Assembly: GCA_037903355.1 (NCBI GenBank)
Contig: JBAJFE010000020.1
Location: 1 to 64,000, forward strand
DNA from: Trichuris trichiura
Lineage: Eukaryota > Nematoda > Enoplea > Trichinellida > Trichuridae
DNA length: 64,000 bases
Reading direction: 5' to 3'
The translations under genes were made by a program, and so were the position numbers. The notes below the pieces were generated by a model, which ran no database searches, had not been told where the DNA came from, and was given only the letters and a program-made list of their open reading frames with translations. Of the stretch, positions 45,504-55,330 are shown one piece after another (within the stretch, counting starts at the first letter, position 1; every line of letters starts with the position of its first letter).

Positions 45504-45858
45504 TGGATGATGACAAATGCTTATCACACAGTCAAGATAAAGGCGGTAGTCTCTTTAAGGAAGCAATATGGAGAAGCGTTAAGTTTGTCTACTAGTCAAT
45601 AATCTGAGCGTTTGATTAGTAAAACCTGCAGGCGGGATAATACTCCTCGAATGTCTTTGAACTATCCCAGTAAAACAGTAGGATAAAAAAGATACTGTTA
45701 TCCTTTTTTAAATATTGGATTGGTCTTTGCTTTCGTGCACAGTAAAAACGCGTTCTTTCGTTTAGCAAGCTGTATTTCTCAATTCAACAATGCATCGCAT
45801 TAATAATTGGTGAAGACAATCTTGTTCTCTACAAGAGTGAATCGTGTATTTTCACAAC

Positions 45859-45932
45859 GGCCGGATAGCTCAGTCGGTTAGAGCGTGGTGCTAATAACGC
45901 TAAGGTCGTGGGTTCGACCCCCACTCTGGCCA
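45859..45932 (+). tRNA. tRNA-Ile (AAT)
   Basis: Full cloverleaf, one base different from the gene at 16926 in the T-arm (GGTTCGACCCCCAC). Anticodon loop CTAATAA. Confidence 0.95.
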
Positions 45933-46558
45933 GTAATAACTTTCGTACGCGATTAAGGAATGTGTACCTGCTGCCATAACTTGAAAACACATGTTCTTCA
46001 CTTTTGACCTGCACTGTCGCGTATGTTGCTGATATTGAGTTGATCTATATAAATACAACTTAAACGGTCTGTAACGTCAAAAACAAAACTGTAGATTATC
46101 TTCAAGTTACTTGCAGTGACAGAAACGAAGAAAACGTTCATTTAACCACACATGTCGTTTATTTAACATTGATCAGTATTGTATCATTTCACACACAGAA
46201 TTATGGAAAAAGGTAATAGTGAACAAAGTTGACAGATGTTTGCGTTCGTCAGTATTCCAACGAAACGAATTTAGAGCAGCTTATACTATATCTAAACAGA
46301 ATGATTAATCCCAATATAGCCTATTAATAATTTGGGTGGAACTAAAACATTACTTTCGTAACACTATCATTATCGAGTGCCTAACTGACGCTTAAGGGGC
46401 TGACGTTATTACAAAAATCCACTCTGCAAAAGTCTCATAGGTATGAAGTTTGCTTTCACGCAAAGAAGAAAAGTCACTATGAATTACCTAATTTGCTTTG
46501 GTCTTCTTAATTACTTCTAGCACACTTTGTATCTTTTACCTTGTATTGCAGACGGACC

Positions 46559-46632
46559 TGGCCAGAGTGGGGGTCGAATCCACGACCTCAGCGTTATTAG
46601 CACCACGCTCTAACCGACTGAGCTACCCGGCC
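46559..46632 (-). tRNA. tRNA-Ile (AAT)
   Basis: Cloverleaf starting GGCCGGGTAGCTCAGTCGG, anticodon AAT. One T-stem base is changed (GTGGATTCGACCCCCAC), giving a mismatch, so function is slightly less sure. Confidence 0.88.
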
Positions 46633-46802
46633 GTGCTTGATGGTAAACTTCTGCTTCTTGATCATTTTACTGTTTTAATTCTATTGAAATGGTAACAGTA
46701 AATATGTCATTTTGTGGGACTATGGGCTAACGTGGTGAGTAAATGTCTCTGCTTCTCCATCAGAAGCAGGTGGGCCATTGTTTGAATAAGGTACATTAAA
46801 TT

Positions 46803-47686
46803 AAAAACGTGGTTTCTTGGTACGGGACAATATGTTTTCATGATGAAGAAATTTATTACGGATGTGTCCCGTTTGTTTTGTATATAAAGAGGCTCCCGAG
46901 CTTTCGGGTCATTCGAGACCCATCATCAGCGGTCTTAAGTGTAAATATGAATTGTGCCAGCGAGTGCCATTTATCGATTCTGAGGATTTTAAAGCGGGTA
47001 TTTTAAAGCCTTCTGTTTGTAGGTTTTTGTATTTGAGTCTATCAGCGCACTTCTTTTTTTTCTTTTTCTTTTTCTTTCTTTGTTCCATTTATATTGCAGT
47101 TTTGTCCATTTCTGTTTGTTCTAATTATTTGTTTTTTCTTCTTTCCCGGCTATTGAATTTCATCTGGTGAGTGTGCAACAATTATACCGCGTCACAATAT
47201 TTGTCCAAATCTCGCTTATGTCCACTCCTTGATCGCGGTTGTATGTCGTATTGTGTCTGATATATAGTGCTTCTTTAATTCTTCTTAACCGTAAATTGTT
47301 TTCGTAACATAAAACTTTTGGGTGGAGTGGTTGAGTACATTGCGTCGCGTGTTCCACTACAGCAGAGGCTTTGGCCGGCCGGGAAAGAAAAAAAACAAAT
47401 AATTAGAACAAACAGAAATGGACAAAACTGCAATATAAATGGAACAAAGAAAGAAAAAGAAAAAGAAAAAAAAAGAAGTTCGCTAACAGACTCAAATACA
47501 AAAACCTACAAACAGAAGGCTTTAAAATACCCGCTTTAAAATCCTCAGAATCGATAGATGGCACTCGCTGGCACAATTCATATTTACACTTAAGACCGCT
47601 GATGATGGGTCTCGAATGACCCGAAAGCTCCGGAGCCTCTTTATATAGAAAACAAACGGGACACATCCGTAATTAATTTCTTCATC
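46803..47686 (-). mobile_element. Truncated Penelope-like element with inverted ends
   Basis: Two near-perfect inverted arms (46842-47155 and 47374-47687) flank a 220-bp centre. The whole is bordered by a 15-bp duplication AAGGTACATTAAATT (46788-46802 and 47687-47701), marking one insertion event. The centre encodes, on the minus strand, a piece of the GIY-YIG endonuclease that ends Penelope-like reverse transcriptases. Each arm carries the CTGATGA-stem-GAAA core and a long C/T- (or A/G-) rich tract. The reverse transcriptase is missing. Inverted terminal arrangements and variable target duplications are known for this retroelement class. Confidence 0.82.
47160..47357 (-). pseudogene. GIY-YIG endonuclease fragment of a Penelope-like element
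   Basis: The minus-strand frame contains LRLRRIKEALYIRHNTTYNR then DQGVDISEIW. It matches the C-terminal part of the Penelope GIY-YIG nuclease, where an Arg/Lys-rich stretch leads to the catalytic Glu (Lys-Glu-Ala-x-x-Ile) and is followed by a conserved Leu/Tyr-Asn-Arg-Asp-x-Gly. The GIY and YIG motifs themselves lie upstream and are lost. Confidence 0.75.
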
Positions 47687-48417
47687 AAGGTACATTAAAT
47701 TTACAAAATGTGGTGTAGCGAATAAAAGAATGCCTGGACATAGGAACAACTTTTCTGCGTTTAGTTCACAGAGCATTGATAGGAAAATATAACTTTTCGG
47801 CATGAGACTGTAGGTCTTCACGTTTGAAATGTTTCTTCACACAGAGTTTGTTCCGTTGAGACTAGAAAAACTTCAAGGGGACTTTGCAGCTTTCAGGCCG
47901 CCAGCGAACCGTCCTCAGCAGTACTGGAGCCATGACATATTCGTATAAATGGGTTCATTTCAATTCATGAGTTCTCTGCATCTTCGTAGCTGTTTGCTGG
48001 GCCACTCAGATATCTCTTCTGATTTAACAGATGCTTATCTTTCAGCATCGTATAGTATGAAAGACTAATAAGTTCCCTTGTAAACAGCAATTTGAAAGGG
48101 ACAAACAAATGCCTGTTTGCGGTTGGTCCTTTGGCGCTCACGTATTACTCATGTTTCTGAAGGCACTGCTTTAAGGAAGCAAGAAGTTCCTTTAACAGCT
48201 TTAGGAACCCTCCAATCGTGTATCCGTAAGTAGAAAGCAAACTTGTTATTGGACCCGAAGACGCCTAACTTGCACCTAGTGTCAAAGGATGAAATGCTAT
48301 CTGTTGTGGTGCCGCCTAGCGGACGAAATCCGTTGGCGGACGTAGCAAGTAAAGAGCGGAAAACCTTACGCTCCGGTTGTTACGGTGCGGGGGTGTGAGT
48401 GTCTTCCGGCGAGCTGA

Positions 48418-48418
48418 A

Positions 48419-48456
<38 letters not shown>

Positions 48457-48457
48457 T
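48418..48457. repeat. GT/GC microsatellite
   Basis: A run of about 12 GT units followed by GC units, in a short G-rich context. No gene overlaps. Confidence 0.9.
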
Positions 48458-48580
48458 GTTAGTTGGCGACTAAGCGAGCAGCGAAGTAAAACGTTGGGTC
48501 ATACGTCTGGTTGTCTGCAGACTGTAACACTATCCTTAACCGAACGTTGCAGTGATTATGAACAGAAAGCAGGGTTACGT

Positions 48581-48664
48581 TGACTGAAGTGGGATTTGAA
48601 CCCACGCTCATCGGAGTAGACTGCGGCCTTAACGCAGCGCCTTGGACTACTCGGCCATCCTGTC
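48581..48664 (-). tRNA. tRNA-Leu (AAG)
   Basis: Class II tRNA starting GACAGGATGGCCGAGTAG, anticodon loop TTAAGGC (AAG), long variable arm, T-arm GTGGGTTCAAATCCCAC. One acceptor mismatch (fourth pair A-A), otherwise intact. Confidence 0.85.
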
Positions 48665-49360
48665 GACTTCTGCTGCTCGCTTAGTGCGCATGAAGGAATG
48701 AAAACTTACTTTCCTTATTAAATGTATGCGTGTTATCAAGACTGAAAATTCCCTTAGCAAAACGGGTGCGTGGATTCGTTAGGAAGGCGTCAGCAAAATC
48801 CCTACACATCGTGTGGCTTAGCTGAATATTCGAGAGAGTTTTGAATGTCCGCAAAAGCGTTTGTATTGGCCGTTTTCCTATACGCTTCCAAACTTTGATT
48901 TAGGCTTTTATGCGGTTTTGATATAGTCTGAGCAATGGTGAAACAGATCGGAATAGGCAGATAATGACATGAACGAGGAAAGGAAAAAAAGGTAAGGAAA
49001 GACATTCTCTTCCTCTGGAAAGAGAGTCAATTTTTGATTGCTAGATATTTCCCTCCCTTCATGCAGAAGGAAACGACCTCGACGTGCTAAGGCTCTGGGA
49101 GGTGCCAGAAGGACCAGAACTTTTTCATGGAAACGACATGGCGCTTTCAATGATATGACGCAAACGCATAACATAGTCCCCCATTGGTTTCTGCTTCAGT
49201 TGTATTGGAGCTTTTATTTCTGTTTCACTGAACTCTTCCAGTTTAGCTGGTCGGTTCGACTTTAGGCAAATCGTATTTTGGGGATATAATCTTCTAATGC
49301 TACCCTCTCTGCGCTTCCCATTGCACTTTCCTTCTTTGTTTTCGAATGTGGAACCCTTGC

Positions 49361-49432
49361 GGTTCCATGGTGTAACGGTTAGCACTCTGGACTTTGAATC
49401 CAGCAATCCGAGTTCAAATCTCGGTGGAACCT
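49361..49432 (+). tRNA. tRNA-Gln (TTG)
   Basis: A 72-nt cloverleaf starting GGTTCCATGGTGTAACGG, anticodon loop CTTTGAA (TTG), T-arm CCGAGTTCAAATCTCGG, acceptor GGTTCCA/TGGAACC. Confidence 0.95.
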
Positions 49433-50102
49433 GTTGCATTTATCCCACATACTTTCAGGGAGGGTAGCATAATTTAGCGAATAAGTTGGGGAGCACTGTT
49501 GATCGACTCTACGAGCTTTTATTGTTATCATGACGAAGGCAGTTCCTCTATTGTGACTCAAAATATATTGAATTAGGCAATCAGGATACATTAAATCTTG
49601 AGCTTGTTTGCTCGTCTTTGTCGGCAATAGATTCTGAATCAGCGCCTAGTTGGTGATGTCCTAATTTTGTCAAAGTTTCAGTCTAACAAAGCATTAAAAT
49701 TAAAACTGAAAGCACATCCCGCCGTCTTGCATGTTTACAGTTCAATTTTTATATGAATAAAAATTGCCCACGGATAGGTGCAGCAGTATGCATTTTGAGT
49801 TTTGTTCTTCGTTTGGGCATATTCTTTTGATTTTAAGTTAGTCACTGAATGTTGTGTGCTATTAACATCAGGCAGCACATTGAGGACTAGACGTGTTCAT
49901 ATCCAGGAACGTGCACACATTTTTGAATTCAATAAAAGTGGTTGATGGTGTATGGGGAACAAAAACGTTGGAAGAAACGTTTAAGAAGTGTTACATTTTT
50001 ACGGGTATTCCAACTTGGAAAACTTTGTCATGACTGAAGTCTTTTCTCCAATCTTTTTAGCTGTAAAGAAAATTCCCATTCTCGCATTCATCGTCAAACG
50101 AT

Positions 50103-50175
50103 GGCCGCGTAGCGTAATGGATAACGCGTCTGACTTTGGATCAGAAGATTGCAGCTTCCAGTCTTGCCGCGGTCG
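50103..50175 (+). pseudogene. Arg-type tRNA with Gln (TTG) anticodon
   Basis: The body matches the tRNA-Arg gene at 53720-53792, but the anticodon loop is CTTTGGA instead of CTTCGGA, giving TTG. The T-loop region reads GCAGCTTCCAGTCTTGC against GCAGGTTCGAGTCCTGC, damaging promoter box B. Probably inactive. Confidence 0.8.
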
Positions 50176-50458
50176 ACTAACTTTATTTTAAAGTTTCCTT
50201 ACTGAGCTTCCTGTAATAAAGACACACGAGCTGTTACGCTATGCTCAGTAGTTGATCCGACAGCACACGTACTCACCGTGACAAAAAAGCGTATTCTCTT
50301 ATGGGTGCTTCCACCTATAGCCTGTTAATGCTTTCATGACAACAACAGTAAATAGAATAGAATTGCTGATGTTTAATTGTAAAGTTTTTAACTGCAGAGC
50401 TAAAAGTGCGAATGTTCTTTCTTGGATTGCAGTACGAAGTCAAGGAACGGACTACGAT

Positions 50459-50531
50459 AGCCCCTGGAGAGAATTGAACTCTCGACCCCTGGTTTACAAG
50501 ACCAGTGCTCTAACCACTGAGCTACAGAGGC
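50459..50531 (-). tRNA. tRNA-Thr (TGT)
   Basis: Same sequence as the gene at 31001-31073. All stems pair. Confidence 0.95.
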
Positions 50532-50922
50532 CAATGCTGACTGGGACGAGATTAATATGTCCATTAAGCGATAGTTCAAAGCTCATGTATGTTGCAGCGT
50601 TGAACGATTGCTCAAGGCTTCTCTCTATAATACGCAAAGCGTGAATTCACCATTCAGTATTTATTTTAACCAATGCTAGATTAACGTCATCCAAAATTAG
50701 GCACCTTAAGTGAACTTTATGCTCCAATTGTTTTAATATCTTCCATTTATAATAGCTTTGAAGCTTTTAGCGTATGCGTTGGCTGTATTTATTTTTGAAT
50801 AGGTTTACAGAGTTTTCAGAAAGCCTGTCGTCATATATTCAATGTAGCGATGTTCTTTGTGATATTAATCTTGATAAACGCTTTGCGGCTGTAGATTTAG
50901 AGTGCTAACAGAGATGTCTATA

Positions 50923-51006
50923 GGCAAGATGGCCGAGCGGTCCAAGGCGCTGCGTTCAGGTCGCAGTCCACTTCTGTGGGCGTGGGTTCGAATCCCACTC
51001 TTGTCA
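50923..51006 (+). tRNA. tRNA-Leu (CAG)
   Basis: Same sequence as the gene at 43399-43482, including the long variable arm CACTTCTGTGG. Confidence 0.95.
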
Positions 51007-51322
51007 ATGATTGAACATAGTTCTGTATGGTTCGTCGTGCATTTTGTTTTGTCACTGCTTCAGCAAGTGTAGCTTCCTGTTATTTCATTCTGTTCCTGCT
51101 TGTTATACCAAGTTTTTGTTATCTCTTAAAGTAGTGCAGTTACATACTGACATTTCATTTTCTCGAAAAATTAAATTAGAAGTCTAGTCTGTTTTTTGGT
51201 GAAGCAGCGCTGAATAAAAATCATTCAAGTTTTTATGAGAAAAGGTGAACTGCTATCATAATTCTAGTTTGGAAACGTTGAATCAGAGTTACTTGATATA
51301 TGCACTACATCTTCACGTTAGT

Positions 51323-52120
51323 CAGGTCTAGTATGTTTTCTCCCCACCGGAAGTTCCGGCGGCTACTTCAAAGCGTAATCTGCGACTCTACAGCGTAATA
51401 AATGGTTATCGGCACACCGGGACGGACGTTATCGTCAGGTTTAGTGAAAGCATGGAATTAAGCAGCTGCGCATGTATTGAAGTTATGGGAAACACAATGG
51501 GGCCTGCAGGTGTTCAAGCTGAGACGTCGTCTAGCGACAGGGTAAATCTCATTCTGCGTTGTCTGTCCCGGGATGTAGTGACAACTTCCCATCGACAAGT
51601 GGAGGCACCGTAAGGAGGCACTGACGCCTTCTGCCTGATTAGGTACACCCGAGTGAACCCGTCGGATGCGCCTCAAGCGAAATCAACGCGTCGCCTTCGT
51701 CAGGCTGAGCGCCTGCGTTAGCAGTACGTATGCTCTCTCCCTTTTTGCGTTACTCATTGCTCGCGTGTTCAGTGATCGCTAAATAACGTTACTTTGCGCT
51801 ATGCTTCATGTCGTTTGCGCCACGGTCAAAACTGCAAAACCCAACAGCAGCAACGAATACGCGTCATGTAGAGATTTAGGCTTAGGCTAGGGCAGGACAG
51901 GATGGCCGGCAGGGTTATAGGACGCACTTGGAAACAATTCCCAGAACGGCCAACTGTTTCCAGGTGTGCAGCGTTCCTTCGCTGATACGCATCGCTCACA
52001 TCAGTGCACAGTTAACAATAGCTCAGGTCAGCCATTGTTCAGGTGGCGTAGTAATTCCCACTTGACGTCTCTTGAAGTTGCCACCCGAACTTCCGGTGGG
52101 GAGACAACATACAAGACCTG
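51323..52120. mobile_element. 0.8-kb element with long terminal inverted repeats
   Basis: The left end CAGGTCTAGTATGTTTTCTC and the right end (reversed) CAGGTCTTGTATGTTGTCTC continue into the shared TCTCCCCACCGGAAGTTC and a further stretch to ACTTCAA, about 50 bp of inverted repeat. The interior is G+C-richer than its surroundings and has no transposase frame. No clear target duplication was seen, so the superfamily is open; a non-autonomous DNA transposon is most likely. Confidence 0.75.
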
Positions 52121-52519
52121 TATTTTCTATGAGCCCCATTTTAATGAAGCATATTTGTTGTATGGTTTGCATGCTGACTGCTATATTAATATAAGGCAAT
52201 GAATAAAATATTTCAAAAGAAGTAGTATTTGATAGACTGACAGACATAATGTACAGCGTACCATTGTAGAGAAAAATTTATGCTCAGCATGATTCCGCTG
52301 CCTTTGGTTCAGCTCAATAGCGTTCAAAGCAGTATAACCTTTCTAGGCGTTTAACCAAGACTATAACTGCCTTTGAGGAAAGGATATTAGGCAAGCATAC
52401 ATCATATATTGTACCCACAATATGTTTGCATATCAGCGTTTTGTTTGAAAGGCTTTGCATCTTTATTGATTTAAAACAGTATTTCAAATGAAGTTAGACA
52501 AGCAGGTTGTTCTGTGCCT

Positions 52520-52592
52520 GTTTCTGTAGGTCAGTGGTTATAGTGGTGCGTTTGTAAAGCAGCGGTCGGAAGTTCAATTTTTTCCATGGGCT
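52520..52592 (+). pseudogene. tRNA-Thr (TGT) pseudogene
   Basis: Recognisable along its whole length against the Thr genes (TCTGTAGGTCAGTGGTTA, TTTGTAAA around TGT, GAAGTTCAATTTTTTCC), but the acceptor, anticodon and T stems are all broken. Confidence 0.75.
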
Positions 52593-53719
52593 TTTTGTCT
52601 ACTGTAATGTTTTTTGTCTAAACTTAAGCTATTGTGACCTCTAAGCATTTATCAACTGATTGTTTTTGTATTAGAAAGATTTCCTCACGCAATTGCTGTA
52701 ATTTAGCTAAACATATAGCGCAACTGTCACTTCATGAGAATTAACATTTTGCTTAACCCTGTATTCCGAGCACGTTGCGTTTTGTGTGAGTTTTTTCACT
52801 TAACATGGAACGGCATTTCATAGTTCGTCAAAGTAAAGGTCTTGCTAGCGCAGACACCGTATTTTTTCAGCTAAAGGACTTCGTGGTTCCTCTCTCTTCA
52901 GGCTTTCTGGAATCTTTATTTCGTGCTTCCGCTTGTCGATAACAGGTTTCTTTTTGTAGGAGGCTATCAGCAAGCTTAATGCGTGACTTTCTCGTACGGC
53001 GAGAAGACAGTTGAGAAATGAAGCGTGTTGCCTAAACACTTTCGCGGACTGTACGCAACGAAACCCAGAGCATTTTGTGAGCGTACAGTTGGAATGGAAA
53101 AAGAAAGTAGCAGAAAGAAATAACGAAAGGTGCTCTAGTTTCACTTATTATTCCCTGACTGTGTGCCGCATTTCTGCATGTTAATACGCAACTCGGTTCG
53201 AGTAGTCACTATTGCGCTTGAAATAGCAATAGCGCTTCTAATTGGCGTGCTAGAAGATTATCTGACGGGATTCGATATCTGCACTTTGAACAGCATGTGC
53301 ATATGTGGTAAACCCATTTTTCTCTTTTGCCAGTTCACGTAATCGAAGTTTTATATTTCGCATACAGCAAGTGTCACAGCTTTGTTTCGGGCTCGTACGT
53401 TCTTTTTCTGATCATTAAGAAAATAAAAAGAAAGTATTTTCACGAAGATATCTGCCAGTTACTCGTGTGGATAAAAGTAAGGTAGAGAAATAGTGTCGAT
53501 AAGACAGTTTGCATCTAAACAAACGAAAAGTAGAAGTTTCAGCGCTGACGTAGGACGGTCTCATTTTAGAGCTGCATGAACGGTCGATAGAGAAAATGCA
53601 AAGAGAATCAAAGTAATCAGACCCGTTGACCGTTTCCAGCCGAAGCTCATTTTTCTCAGAGCAAAGTGGTGAGCAGAATTACTGTTACACTTTTATTTAA
53701 AAGAGCAAAATGAGAGATA

Positions 53720-53792
53720 CGACCGCGGCAGGACTCGAACCTGCAATCTTCTGATCCGAAGTCAGACGCGTTATCCATTACGCCACGCGGCC
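53720..53792 (-). tRNA. tRNA-Arg (TCG)
   Basis: A 73-nt cloverleaf starting GGCCGCGTGGCGTAATGG, anticodon loop CTTCGGA (TCG), T-arm GCAGGTTCGAGTCCTGC. All stems pair. Confidence 0.95.
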
Positions 53793-54737
53793 TTATGTTT
53801 CATATGTGCAGTTTTAGTACTCCGTGCAAAAGAATATATACTCCTGTTTTGGCTTTGGGATTACGTATTCTCTTTTCTGAAGGTCTACTAAATCAGATGT
53901 GGAAATTTCCATTGATAAATTGTTTCGAAGTAGGTAAAACCTTGTTAGAATAATTTTGGCTGGGAATTATTGCGATAAAGAAATTCGAAGCTTGAATAAA
54001 GGAGCGAAAAATGGTAGTTCGGGAGCAGAAATTAGTATGCTAATCAAGAAACAAAGCAGGGAAGCAATTAGCCTTTCTGTAATCGTTTACAGGTTTATAC
54101 ATATTTCGAATGTTAGCAGGGAAGCAATTAGCAATGGCTTGTCGCTTGGCGATGAATACATAAATTTTTTGTCATATCAATAAAGATTTTCAGCGAGCGT
54201 CAGTATCGATACCTAACAGCATTAATCACTATCAAGAAAGACAGCTCATCATCTCGAAACATTACGTACAATATACGAAAGCTACTGAAGCTGTATTGCA
54301 AAGTAGACGAAAAAGATAAGTGAGAGATTACTTCCTGAAAATAAAGTTTTGCTGAGATGTCACACAACCTGTATTCACAGAATCAAAAACATTTAGCCAG
54401 AATGAAATTGTGAATGGCAAAGCAAACTGTCGTCGAATGCTTCATCCAACATTCCGTTTTGCTTACCAGAACTGCAGCTCAGTAATTAAGAAAAGAAAAG
54501 TTGATTTCTAAGTCGAGCAACAAGGAGAAAAGAAGAACATATTTATTGTCTGGAAGAACATTGAGTGGTCAATTGTTCAAGCGAAAATTTATCCCAATGT
54601 CATTTCACAATTCAGCTTCGAAACAGTTAAGTTTTACTGAACTTGCATTTCCAAATATTAATGAGTTAGTACCAGCGTACTAACTTAATACCAACACTAA
54701 CGTATATTTCCCGTAACCCAAATTTAGCACGCGGCAG

Positions 54738-55330
54738 CTGCTGACTGTTTAAGCTAAAAGATAAATTGTACATTTTTGCTTTGGGTAGAAGTTGGCCGAA
54801 TAAGATGCAAAGCCACATTAAAGCAAGGGTTGCCATTTCAGCAGTTTTACAACCACAATTCTTCATTGCCATTGTCTCCTTCGAACAAGCAAATGTATTC
54901 GGAATGAAACGCAGGTTTTCGTTTACTTGCTCGCAAAGTAACGTGTACTTCCATTAATGAACTCTATTTAAGGCATTGAAAATGTCAAAAAGAGTAATGT
55001 TGACGAAATATATCTCCTGAGAAGAAATCCATAACCAGCACAAGACCGGCGCTACTCCTGGGTAACCCTCCTTGTTCCAGGCTATTAATCACGCCTTTCC
55101 AAATCAATCCAAAGATTAAGTTCCTAGGCCCCTGTGGAGTCTTAGTCATGCTGGTTCTTAAACTACGTTCCTGTGGATAGATTGTTTTACGAAAATAGCC
55201 AACTCATTGAATGTTTTTCCTTTTTTCTCTCTTCTTCGTAACGAGCTTGTTTATAAGGAACCTTATGCTGAAAAGACGAAATTCCAGGATTCCTGAAAGC
55301 ATCGCTAAGTAAACATTAACAGGTAGTACT
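54738..55330 (+). repeat. 593-bp dispersed direct repeat, copy 2
   Basis: Partner of 43957-44549. Its 63-codon frame (54766-54957) differs at about seven residues from copy 1 and is not assigned. Downstream sequence differs from copy 1. Confidence 0.88.

Noticed and set aside
47041..47095. Long T/C tract taken as a polyadenylated retrocopy tail
   Set aside because: It is part of the Penelope inverted arm and appears reversed at 47440-47480, so it is not a retrocopy poly(A).
51895..51930. GACAGGATGGCCGG, like the start of tRNA-Leu
   Set aside because: Only the first dozen bases fit; no anticodon or T-arm follows.
54109..54132. Repeated AGCAGGGAAGCAATTAGC (also near 54056)
   Set aside because: Two short copies only; too little for a repeat array, and no CRISPR-like spacing.
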